Positions 5,255 to 11,873 of a stretch of DNA of 11,873 bases are shown here, one piece after another; positions within the stretch are counted from its first letter, which is position 1, and each line of letters begins with the position of its first letter. The position numbers and the translations under genes are program-made. The notes under the pieces are model-generated. The model was not told the origin of the DNA and did no database searches. It saw nothing but the letters and a program-made list of their open reading frames with translations. Origin of the DNA: CAVAWX01 sp963592385. GTDB lineage: Bacteria; Actinomycetota; Coriobacteriia; Coriobacteriales; QAMH01. The stretch lies in assembly GCA_963592385.1 (NCBI GenBank), contig CAVAWX010000057.1:1-11873 (forward strand), given 5' to 3'.

Positions 5255-6546
5255 ATGGAAAGCAAAGAACGGCTCACGCCGAAGGGGTATCGGCCACGCC
5301 TTGTCGAACAGCGGCTAGACGCCCTCATGCGCTCTTTCGGCTGCGTCGAGATCAGCGGCCCGAAGTGGTGCGGGAAGACTTGGACCGCCAGGACGAGGGC
5401 CGCGAGCATGACCAAGCTCGACGACGAAACCGAACGCGCGTCGGCCCAGATGGACCCGTCGTTGGCGCTAGTCGGAAAGCGTCCGCACCTCGTGGATGAA
5501 TGGCAGGAGGTTCCGCAGGTGTGGGATGCCGCCCGCCGTTTCGTCGACGACTCGGGAAACGAGAAGGGGGTGCTTTTGCTCACGGGGTCGAGCGCCCTGA
5601 AGGCAAAGGAACGCGAGAAGGTCAGGCACTCGGGGGCGGGGCGTATAGCGCGGCTCGCGATGCGGCCGATGAGCCTCGTCGAATCCGGAGATTCGACTGG
5701 CACGGTCTCGCTCGAATCGCTCTTCAAAGAAGGCACGCTTTCCCCGCAGCGCTGCGAAAGCTCGCTTGCCGATGTCGCGCGCTGGTGCCTGCGGGGTGGG
5801 TGGCCCGCAAACCTCGACCTTCCAGACGACGCGGCCGCAGAGACCGCGGCCCACTACATCAACGCGGTGCTCGACGCCAACGTCGTTCAAGAGGGGCGTT
5901 CGCCGCAGATGGCGCTCGCCCTTATGCGTGCGCTTGCCGTAAACGTCGCGCAGGCGGCGACGCTCAAGACCCTTGCAAGGGACGCGGCCTGCGGAGACGA
6001 TGCGCCCGTCGAGGAGACCGTCTCCGCGTATCTCGAGCTTTTCGAGCGCTTGAAGCTCGTGGAAAGCCTGCACGGGTGGGAGCCTCCCATGCGCTCGAAA
6101 GCGCGGGTCAGGACCAAACCGAAGCGCTGTTTTTGCGACCCGTCTCTTGCGGCCTCCCTCCTCGGGGCAAGCCGCGACGGGCTTCTTCACGACACCCAGA
6201 CTCTCGGGCTGCTTTTTGAGAACCTCGTCATCCGGGACCTGAGGGTCTTCGTCTCGACGTACGCGGGCCTTGGCAACAGCGTCCATTACTATNNNNNNNN
6301 NNCCTCGAGGTCGATGCCATCGTCGAGCGCGATGGGCGATGGGGCGGCGTCGAGGTGAAGCTCAGCGACACGAAGGCAGACGAGGGCGCGGCGCACCTGA
6401 AGGCGTTGCGCAAGAAGATGATGGCAAATCCTGCCGCCCGCAACGCCGAACCGGCTTTTCTCGCCGTGGTGGTGGGGCGGGGGACGCTTGCCTACACGCG
6501 CGACGACGGGGTGATGGTGATTCCCGCCGCATTGCTCGGAGCATGA
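5255..6546 (+). CDS. AAA ATPase with DUF4143 C-terminal domain (contains N gap)
   Basis: This is a P-loop ATPase of the COG1373 type, about 430 residues once the gap is filled. Walker A is GPKWCGKT (35-42), Walker B is HLVDEWQEV (D81, E82), and LLLTGSSA (107-114) is the sensor-like strand. A helical middle region leads into the DUF4143 domain. LLFENLVIRDLRVF precedes the gap, and after it comes LEVDAIVERDGRWGGVEVKL, whose D and ExK resemble a PD-(D/E)XK nuclease-type core. The start at 5255 has AGGAGG 5 nt upstream. Frames before (from 5255) and after (from 6304) the ten N do not agree. They join if the true gap is 2 modulo 3, for example 14 nt, so this is a gap artefact and not a frameshift. 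The cellular role of this family is unknown; it is accessory and often multicopy. The 23-bp repeats immediately upstream are the notable context. Confidence 0.9.
6293..6302. other. Assembly gap of ten N inside the ATPase gene
   Basis: Ten N interrupt the ATPase between a YY pair and LEVDAIVE. Frame continuity requires an actual length of 2 modulo 3. Family proteins usually have about five residues (of the form RDxxG) between these points, which predicts about 14 nt. Ten N is a common scaffolding placeholder. Confidence 0.95.
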
Positions 6547-6560
6547 AAGGGGAGGGGAGC

Positions 6561-6603
6561 GCGCATGAAGCTCGTTGAAATCGAGAGCCTGGACGCGCCG
6601 GGC
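6561..6603 (+). repeat. 43-bp direct repeat, left copy (methyltransferase gene start)
   Basis: These 43 bases are identical to 10898-10940, which contain the start codon and first 13 codons of the rRNA methyltransferase gene. Similarity stops abruptly at 6604. Upstream, both copies are preceded by a GAAAGGGG or GAAAAGGGG ribosome binding site, so weaker similarity may extend leftward. The two copies bracket a segment of about 4.3 kb that carries the binding-protein/MscS operon. Confidence 0.95.
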
Positions 6604-6615
6604 AAAGCCCGATAG
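6565..6615 (+). pseudogene. 5' stump of a TrmH/SpoU methyltransferase gene
   Basis: The frame reads MKLVEIESLDAPGKAR and then stops at 6613-6615. The first 13 residues are those of the intact methyltransferase at 10902; the last three belong to the new junction. A ribosome binding site (GGGGAGGGGAG) is still present, so a 16-residue peptide could be made, but it has no independent function that I can see. It marks the ATPase-proximal edge of the inserted or duplicated segment. Confidence 0.8.
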
Positions 6616-6721
6616 CCGCAGCGCAGGCTCGTTAGTCTAGAATGCAGCGCGAGGAGTTTCGGGCGCAGGGCGCAGCCCCGCCCACAGAAGCACACTGCAA
6701 GCGCGGGGGAACTGGGGAAAT

Positions 6722-7657
6722 ATGGACTTGGCACAAGCAAAGGGCGCGAAGATTGCGTCGTCCGCGGCGCCGCGCGGCAAAAGGCGCACGGGCAGGGCAT
6801 CCGCGTTCGCCGCACATGCGGGCAGGGCGTCCACGAGCGCCGCACGCGCAACAGCCGCCGCATGTCTGATTATCGCCTTCACGTTCATCGTCGCTATCGT
6901 GCTCGCGGGATGCAGCACCGCATCCACTCCGACGAGCTCGAGCACCCTGAAGGTGGGTGTGCGCGCGGACGTGGCCGGCTTCGGGTACTACAACGAGGAG
7001 ACGAAAAAGTACTACGGGCTCGAGGTCGACATCGCGAACGAGATGGCGAAGCGCCTCGGCTACGACGACGTCGAGTTCACCACGGTCACCCCCGACACGC
7101 GCAAGCAGATGCTGGTGAACGGGCAGGTGGACTGCATTGCCGCCTGCTATTCGACGAGCGCCTCGCGCGAGGAAAGCCTCGATTTCTCGCCTGCGTACTA
7201 CAGCGACTACTCCGCGATCATGGTCGAGAACAGCTCGATGATCACCAAGCTGAGCCAGCTCAAAAACCTCACCATCGGCACGATGATCGGCACCAACGCC
7301 GCGCCGCAGCTCGTCGCAAAGCTCACTACAGACGGGCTGACCGACGGCAACCCCATAAGCGCGAACCAGGACAACTCGGACGTGCGCTTCGACACCTTCC
7401 ACCTGCTGCAATACGAGACCTATCAGGAGCTGTCCGAGGCCTTGGAGGCCGGGCGCATCGACGCCGCCTGCATGGACGCGAGCATAGCCGCGGCGTACAT
7501 GACCGACAACCGCAGCCTGCTGGACTACAAGGTCGCCGAGCAAGAGTACGGCGTGGCGACCAAAAAGGACGCAGAGCTCAGCAGCTTCGTGGCGCGCACG
7601 ATCCAGGGCATGCTCGACGACGGCACGATCGACGCGCTCGTTGACAAGTGGGATTAG
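6722..7657 (+). CDS. Amino-acid-type solute-binding lipoprotein (SBP family 3)
   Basis: This 311-residue protein is a family 3 extracellular solute-binding protein, the group that carries polar amino acids to ABC importers. The lipobox LAGC puts the lipidated cysteine at C64 after the hydrophobic helix 45-62; the 44-residue basic, alanine-rich stretch before it is unusually long for a signal peptide. Binding-fold landmarks are LKVGVRAD (76-83), GLEVDIANEMAKRLGY (99-114) and STSASREESLDFS, where R149 is at the position that usually grips the ligand carboxylate. NLTIGTMIGTNAAPQL follows, and D252 in GRIDAACMDASIAAAYM usually contacts the amino group. The ATG at 6722 follows GGGGAAAT. No ABC permease or ATPase gene is nearby. 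Instead, an MscS-type channel gene starts 11 bp after the stop, so the two are almost certainly co-transcribed and the protein may be a ligand-sensing subunit. Confidence 0.92.
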   Translation: MDLAQAKGAKIASSAAPRGKRRTGRASAFAAHAGRASTSAARATAAACLIIAFTFIVAIVLAGCSTASTPTSSSTLKVGVRADVAGFGYYNEETKKYYGLEVDIANEMAKRLGYDDVEFTTVTPDTRKQMLVNGQVDCIAACYSTSASREESLDFSPAYYSDYSAIMVENSSMITKLSQLKNLTIGTMIGTNAAPQLVAKLTTDGLTDGNPISANQDNSDVRFDTFHLLQYETYQELSEALEAGRIDAACMDASIAAAYMTDNRSLLDYKVAEQEYGVATKKDAELSSFVARTIQGMLDDGTIDALVDKWD

Positions 7658-7668
7658 GAGAAGCACCG

Positions 7669-10600
7669 ATGTCGAGAAAACTCAAGCACAAGGTCGCCAT
7701 CCTCATCGCCATAGTCGTGGTGGGGACGGTGTGCATGGCGATGTGCATCTCCGGAATGCAAAACAAGCTCATGCTCGACAACTACACGCAGGAGATGGAG
7801 CAGCTTGCAGAGCAGATTCCGCAGCTGCTCGACCAGGCCGCCGAGGAGACCTCGCAAAACACCGTTTCCTACGACGCGATCTACCAGTCCAAGGCCGAGA
7901 GCGTCTCGTTCATGGCCGCGCACAACGCGGGCTACGAGGCGTCGAACTCCAAGATGGCAGAGCTTGCCGCCCTGCTTGGCGTCGACAATATAATGGTCGT
8001 GAACAGGGACAACCGGATAGTGGCCCAGGCGCAGGAGACGAAGGCGGATTTCTCCTCGTCGCGCTTCAACAAGCTCCGCACGGTGTTTGCCAGCGGCACG
8101 CCCTCGGAGGCCGTCGAAGTGGACCTGGCAAGCGAGCAGTGGCATGCGCGCTACTATTCGGCGCGCATAGACGACGCCACGATGGTCGTGATCGAGCAGG
8201 ACCCGGAGGAGCTCGAGCAGCTTGTCGAAGACTCCGGCTCCACGGCGGCGGTCCTCAAGAACCTCAGCGTCGGGCAGACCGGCTATGTCTTTGCCGTCTC
8301 GGCGCGGGACTACCTCGTCAAATACCACCCGAACAGCGCGCTTGTCGGTGCGGACGCCATAGAGGCGGGGATCGACGCCACCATGCTCGAGGACGGCACG
8401 ACCTCGTGGGCGACCCTCAACGGGCAATCGCTGTATTGCAGGGTGAGCGCCATCGGCGACATGTACTACATCTCGGCGGTCCCCGAGGCGGACCTGGAAT
8501 CGGCGCGCAGCGTGACGACCGGCGTGGTCTTGTTCGTCTTCCTCGTCGCGATGGCGATTGCGGTCCTCTACGGCATCTGCGTGCTAAACGACGACGAGCG
8601 CAAAAAGGACAGCAGCAAGAGCTTCAGGGACCTCGGCCGCCTGCGGGTGAACAGGACCGTAGTGAGGAAGGGCGCCGTCATCTCCCTCGTGGGCTTTGTG
8701 GCGATTGTGGCGATATCGTTTTACATGCAGACGCTGTTCTCGTTGTCGGCGCAGTCCGTGACCAACAACGACACCGTGGCCAACCTGTCGGCCACCATCG
8801 AAAACGCCGACGCCCGCGCCGACGCCCTGCGCGCGCAATACGACGAGCGCTACCTCGGCAAATGCAAGGTCGCGGCATATATACTGGACGCGAATCCGGC
8901 GCTTGCGAACAAAAACGACCTGAAGAAGCTCGCCGATGTCTTGCAGGTGCAGTATGTGCACACCTACGACTCGCAGGGCGTGCTGGTGGCGAGCAATTCC
9001 TCGCTCACCAACTTCACGATCAGCAACGATCCCAACGACCAGTCCTACGCGTTCCGCAAGCTCCTGCAAGGCGTGGACCACGTGATCCAGTCGGCGCAGA
9101 TTGACGACGTCGCAGGCGAGATGCGCCAGTACATCGGCGTGATCTTGCACGACGCAGACGGCAATGCAAGCGGCTTCGTGCAGTTGGGCATCCGCCCGAG
9201 CAGGCTGCAAAACCTGCTGGACAGCGTGCAGATCGACAAGGTCTTAGACGGGGTGAAGGGCCAGTCGGGGCAGTTCGCCTTTGCCATCAACAAGTCCGAC
9301 GGGACATTTGCCTATTTCCCCGACAAGGACCTGGTCGGCAAGAGCGCGACGAGCTGCGGCATGACCGACAAGCAGCTCAAAGACGGATTCTGCGACTACC
9401 TGACGATCGACGGCACGACGTACTATGCCTCGTCGGTCGAGCAAGGCGACTACTATCTGTACGTGGCGGGTTCCGAAGGCGAGCTCATGTCCACGCGCGG
9501 CCCTCTGACCTTGGCGACGGCGGGGATAAGTTTCGTGTGCCTGGCCTTGCTCTTCCTGATTTTGATATTCGAGCGCACGACTCCCGCCGCCGGTTTTGCG
9601 CGCGAGTCGGCGGGGGACGCGGGTGGCGCAGATGGTGAAACGGACGCGGGCGGTGAAGCTGGTGAAGCTGCCGGGGCGGCGCCGGCGCAGGAGGCAGACC
9701 CCAATCCGCGCAAGTTCGACACTTCGATGCCCGACGGCAGGAAGGTCCGCACGGAGTCGGCGGCGAGCCGCTGGCTGGGCAGGTCGTTCAAGTGGAACGA
9801 GAAGGACCCGGAGCAAAAGGTCGCTTTCGTGGTGAAGATCTTCGGCGCCATCGCCGTCGCGGCGATCTTCGTGGCCGTGCTGTTCCGCGACCAGATTTTC
9901 GGCCAAGGCTCGTTGTTCGCCTACATCCTGGACGGGGGCTGGGAGCACGGCCCCAACATATTCGCGTTCACCGCGTGCATCATGTTCGCCTGCTTCGCCA
10001 TCACCACGGCGATGATCGTCCAAAAGCTCCTGACGCTGCTGGCAGGCGTGCTGGAGTCCCGCGGCGAGACGGTCTGCAGGCTGCTCGGCAGCTTCATCAA
10101 GTACGTCACGATCATCGGCACGGTCTATTACTGCCTGGCGCTCATAGGAATCGACACGACGACGCTTCTGGCCTCGGCCGGCATCTTGTCGATCGCCATC
10201 TCCTTGGGCGCCAAGGAGCTCGTGAGCGACATTCTCTCCGGGCTCTTCATCATCTTCGAGGGCGAGTTCCGCGTCGGCGACATCATCACCGTCGGCACAT
10301 GGAGCGGCACCGTGGTCGAGATCGGGGTCCGCACCACGAAGGTGATGGACGGCTCGCAAAACATCAAGGTCATCCGCAACAGCAACGTGAGCGACATCGT
10401 GAACATGACCAAGCGCTCGTCGTTTACGTGGATAGACGTCGGCATCGAGTACAGCGAGTCCATAGAGCGCGTCGAGTCGATCCTGGCCGAGGAGCTGCCG
10501 CGCATCCGCGAGCACATCCCCGAGCTGCTGGGCGGGCCGTTCTACAAGGGCGTCGTGTCGTTGGGCGACAGCAGCGTGAACATCCGCATCATGGTCCAGT

Positions 10601-10824
10601 GCCTCGAAAAAGACCGCGCGCCTGTCGAGCGGGCGCTCAACCGCGAGATAAAGCTTTTGTTCGACCATTACGACATCGGCATGCCGTATCCGCAGATCGT
10701 CGTCAACCAGCCGCAGGACAAGAAGGAGGCGACGCTCGGCGAGCGCATGAGCGCCGAGCGCTTCAACCGCGAGCAGCGCGAGGCGGCCGAGTCGGCGGGC
10801 GCGGGCAGAAACGGCGACGACTAG
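7669..10824 (+). CDS. Double-Cache sensor fused to MscS-type channel
   Basis: This 1051-residue membrane protein reads as TM1 (9-28), extracytoplasmic Cache-like domain 1 (about 33-281), TM2 (285-306), a short basic cytoplasmic link, TM3 (335-353), Cache-like domain 2 (357-610), TM4 (613-634), an acidic Gly/Ala-rich cytoplasmic linker (639-717), TM5 (718-739), and an MscS core with TM6 (764-784), TM7 (809-827) and pore helix (830-862). The MscS signature SLGAKELVSDILSGLFIIFEG is followed by the beta domain (FRVGDIITVGTWSGTVVEIG) and a C-terminal alpha/beta tail. Cache landmarks are VGQTGYVFAVSA..YHPNSALVG (201-226) and GQSGQFAFAIN..YFPDKDLVG (531-556). The predicted topology places both sensors outside and the MscS vestibule inside, which is self-consistent. 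RBS AGGAG lies 8 nt before ATG 7669. Ligand-gated ion release is inferred. The acidic linker contains a tandem GGTGAAGCT repeat (9652-9669), a site where length could vary. Confidence 0.9.
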   Translation: MSRKLKHKVAILIAIVVVGTVCMAMCISGMQNKLMLDNYTQEMEQLAEQIPQLLDQAAEETSQNTVSYDAIYQSKAESVSFMAAHNAGYEASNSKMAELAALLGVDNIMVVNRDNRIVAQAQETKADFSSSRFNKLRTVFASGTPSEAVEVDLASEQWHARYYSARIDDATMVVIEQDPEELEQLVEDSGSTAAVLKNLSVGQTGYVFAVSARDYLVKYHPNSALVGADAIEAGIDATMLEDGTTSWATLNGQSLYCRVSAIGDMYYISAVPEADLESARSVTTGVVLFVFLVAMAIAVLYGICVLNDDERKKDSSKSFRDLGRLRVNRTVVRKGAVISLVGFVAIVAISFYMQTLFSLSAQSVTNNDTVANLSATIENADARADALRAQYDERYLGKCKVAAYILDANPALANKNDLKKLADVLQVQYVHTYDSQGVLVASNSSLTNFTISNDPNDQSYAFRKLLQGVDHVIQSAQIDDVAGEMRQYIGVILHDADGNASGFVQLGIRPSRLQNLLDSVQIDKVLDGVKGQSGQFAFAINKSDGTFAYFPDKDLVGKSATSCGMTDKQLKDGFCDYLTIDGTTYYASSVEQGDYYLYVAGSEGELMSTRGPLTLATAGISFVCLALLFLILIFERTTPAAGFARESAGDAGGADGETDAGGEAGEAAGAAPAQEADPNPRKFDTSMPDGRKVRTESAASRWLGRSFKWNEKDPEQKVAFVVKIFGAIAVAAIFVAVLFRDQIFGQGSLFAYILDGGWEHGPNIFAFTACIMFACFAITTAMIVQKLLTLLAGVLESRGETVCRLLGSFIKYVTIIGTVYYCLALIGIDTTTLLASAGILSIAISLGAKELVSDILSGLFIIFEGEFRVGDIITVGTWSGTVVEIGVRTTKVMDGSQNIKVIRNSNVSDIVNMTKRSSFTWIDVGIEYSESIERVESILAEELPRIREHIPELLGGPFYKGVVSLGDSSVNIRIMVQCLEKDRAPVERALNREIKLLFDHYDIGMPYPQIVVNQPQDKKEATLGERMSAERFNREQREAAESAGAGRNGDD

Positions 10825-10897
10825 ATGGGGCAGGCGAGGGCTTCGGCGGCCTTGGGAATGTCTCGGCGTGCTCGGACAAGATGCGAAAAGGGGCGAT

Positions 10898-10940
10898 GCG
10901 CATGAAGCTCGTTGAAATCGAGAGCCTGGACGCGCCGGGC
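10898..10940 (+). repeat. 43-bp direct repeat, right copy
   Basis: This is the intact counterpart of 6561-6603, covering 4 bases before the start codon and the first 13 codons of the methyltransferase gene. Because the right copy belongs to the full-length gene, the gene was kept intact on this side and the left copy is the by-product. Confidence 0.95.
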
Positions 10941-11723
10941 GTCGAGGTGTACGCGCACCTGACCGAGCGGCAGCTGCGCAGCAAGCTCGAGCCCGAGAAA
11001 GGGCTGCTCATCGCCGAATCGCCCAAGGTCATATCCCGCGCGCTCGACGCCGGGCTGTCCTGCGTGTCCATGCTCGTGGGGCGCCGCCTCGTCGAATCGT
11101 GCGCCGAGCTGGCCGCGCGCTGCGGCGATGTGCCGGTCTACACGGGCGACGAGGCGCTGTTGCGCGGTCTGACCGGCTTCAACTTGACGCGCGGCGTGCT
11201 TGCCGCCTTCCGCCGCCCCGTGCAGCCGAGCGTCGAGGAGGTGCTCGAAGGTGCCCGCCGCGTCGCCGTGCTCGAAAACCTCGTGGACCACACGAACGTG
11301 GGGGCGGCGTTTCGCAGCGCCGCGGCCCTCGGGGCAGACGGCGTGCTCGTCACCCCGAGCTGCTGCGACCCGTTTTACCGCCGCAGCGTGCGCGTGAGCA
11401 TGGGCGCCGTCTTCCAGCTGCCGTGGTGCCGCATCGGGTGCGAGGCGGGCGATTGGCCGCATCCGGGCATCGAGCGCCTGCACGAGCTCGGCTTTGCCAC
11501 GGCGGCCTTTGCGCTCGACGACGACAGCGTGGACGTCGACGACGCGGCCTTGAACGCCGAGGAGCGCCTGGCCTTGGTGTTCGGCACGGAAGGCGACGGG
11601 CTGGCGCCGTCCACGATCGCGGCCTGCGACTACACGGTGAAGATCCCCATGGACCGCGGCATCGACTCGCTGAATGTCGCGGCGGCCAGCGCGGTGGCCT
11701 TCTGGCAGCTGTGCCGCGCCTGA
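10902..11723 (+). CDS. TrmH/SpoU-family RNA 2'-O-methyltransferase
   Basis: This 273-residue protein has a small N-terminal RNA-binding segment (LTERQLRSKLEPEKGLLIAE and following) and a C-terminal SPOUT domain that transfers a methyl group from SAM to a ribose 2'-OH of rRNA or tRNA. Motif 1 is LENLVDHTNVGAAFR (124-138) with N132 and R138, motif 2 is VFGTEGDGL (226-234), and motif 3 is IPMDRGIDSLNVAAASAVAFW (248-268) with N258. Together these form the trefoil-knot cofactor site. The exact RNA target cannot be read from sequence. The start at 10902 is best: AAAAGGGG ends 8 nt upstream, whereas an ATG at 10896 is too close. It lies 77 bp downstream of the MscS gene, with its own ribosome binding site and possibly its own promoter. 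Its first 43 bp region is duplicated at 6561. Confidence 0.93.
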   Translation: MKLVEIESLDAPGVEVYAHLTERQLRSKLEPEKGLLIAESPKVISRALDAGLSCVSMLVGRRLVESCAELAARCGDVPVYTGDEALLRGLTGFNLTRGVLAAFRRPVQPSVEEVLEGARRVAVLENLVDHTNVGAAFRSAAALGADGVLVTPSCCDPFYRRSVRVSMGAVFQLPWCRIGCEAGDWPHPGIERLHELGFATAAFALDDDSVDVDDAALNAEERLALVFGTEGDGLAPSTIAACDYTVKIPMDRGIDSLNVAAASAVAFWQLCRA

Positions 11724-11770
11724 CAAGTTGGGCGGCGAACCGGTAAGCCTTCGGGCGTCGCAGCCACCGC

Positions 11771-11868
11771 CCCCTTCACCCGCCCCGCATTGCGCCCCAC
11801 CCGTGCGGCGCCACTCCGCATCGCGCCCCTGCACGCACACCCCCTTCACCCGCACCCCATCGCGCCCC
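11771..11868. repeat. C-rich imperfect direct repeats at the right edge
   Basis: A 28-bp C-rich unit beginning CCCCTTCACCCGC and ending GCGCCCC occurs at 11771-11798 and 11841-11868, exactly 70 bp apart. A partial copy (CATCGCGCCCCTGCACGC) starts at 11819. The region after the methyltransferase stop holds no gene. The run continues off the window, so the full size is unknown. It may be intergenic repeat, or the 3' part of a minus-strand feature. Confidence 0.6.
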
Positions 11869-11873
11869 TGTAT

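Noticed and set aside
5255..6546. Frameshifted ATPase pseudogene
   Set aside because: The frame change falls exactly at the ten-N gap and both sides carry intact family motifs; a placeholder gap explains it.
6722..7657. Part of an ABC amino-acid importer operon
   Set aside because: No permease or ATP-binding subunit gene occurs on either side; the downstream gene is a channel.
9792..10901. Upstream extension of the methyltransferase frame
   Set aside because: It overlaps the MscS coding region in another frame and is Arg/His-rich shadow sequence; the true start at 10902 has a good ribosome binding site.
6561..10940. Integrative element with attL/attR
   Set aside because: The 43-bp repeat fits the idea, but no integrase, excisionase, replication or transfer gene lies between the copies, and both genes inside look like ordinary membrane functions. 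Kept only as an insertion or duplication of unknown mechanism.
1..11873. tRNA or rRNA genes
   Set aside because: No cloverleaf ends, TTCGAATC-like T-loop context or rRNA-like sequence was noticed on reading; a dedicated covariance search was not possible.

Overview
The window is a high-GC bacterial contig fragment with short intergenic gaps, good GGAGG-type ribosome binding sites, and third codon positions dominated by G and C. The gene mix is a CX4CX2C radical SAM protein, an OsmC-like protein, an HxlR regulator, an AAA ATPase with a DUF4143 end, an AEC-family permease and a Vsr endonuclease. This fits an anaerobic actinobacterium, most likely class Coriobacteriia (Eggerthellaceae-like). That placement is an inference from composition and gene content, not a database result. 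A run of ten N lies at 6293-6302 inside a gene.

Left part (1-2691, all genes on the minus strand). Two near-identical AT-rich palindromes (9-68) lie just beyond the stop codon of a Vsr mismatch endonuclease (98-556), which has no cytosine methyltransferase beside it. An array of five 11-bp repeats (643-740) separates vsr from an AEC-type permease (760-1686). Next come an OsmC-family thiol peroxidase-like protein (1840-2283) and a 96-residue protein that looks like a dimeric alpha-beta barrel (2401-2691).

Middle part (2692-4935, plus strand). A 333-bp divergent spacer carries a perfect 11+1+11 palindrome (2788-2810). It leads into a radical SAM protein (3025-3903), a pyridoxamine-phosphate-oxidase-fold flavoprotein (3999-4409) and an HxlR regulator with a conserved N-terminal cysteine (4549-4935). 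Together with the divergent OsmC gene this looks like a redox or electrophile response neighbourhood. The palindrome is the best operator candidate.

ATPase cassette (5019-6546). A 17-bp-arm inverted repeat, a codon-biased 51-codon stretch and four 23-bp-period direct repeats (5142-5233) lead directly into an AAA ATPase with a DUF4143 C-terminal domain. The fourth repeat is altered so that it contains a TAAAAT -10-like box. The ATPase reading frame is interrupted only by the N run, whose true length must differ from ten.

Right part (6561-11873, plus strand). A two-gene operon encodes an amino-acid-type solute-binding lipoprotein (6722-7657) and, 11 bp later, a 1051-residue membrane protein (7669-10824). 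The latter carries two successive extracytoplasmic Cache-like sensors joined to an MscS channel module. No ABC permease or ATPase accompanies the binding protein. This operon is the strongest candidate for an undescribed system: a binding protein feeding a sensor-gated ion channel. It is bracketed by a 43-bp exact direct repeat, the start of the downstream SpoU/TrmH-type rRNA methyltransferase gene (10902-11723). The upstream copy is a 16-codon stump, so the operon looks inserted or duplicated between the ATPase and the methyltransferase. The window ends in a C-rich imperfect repeat.
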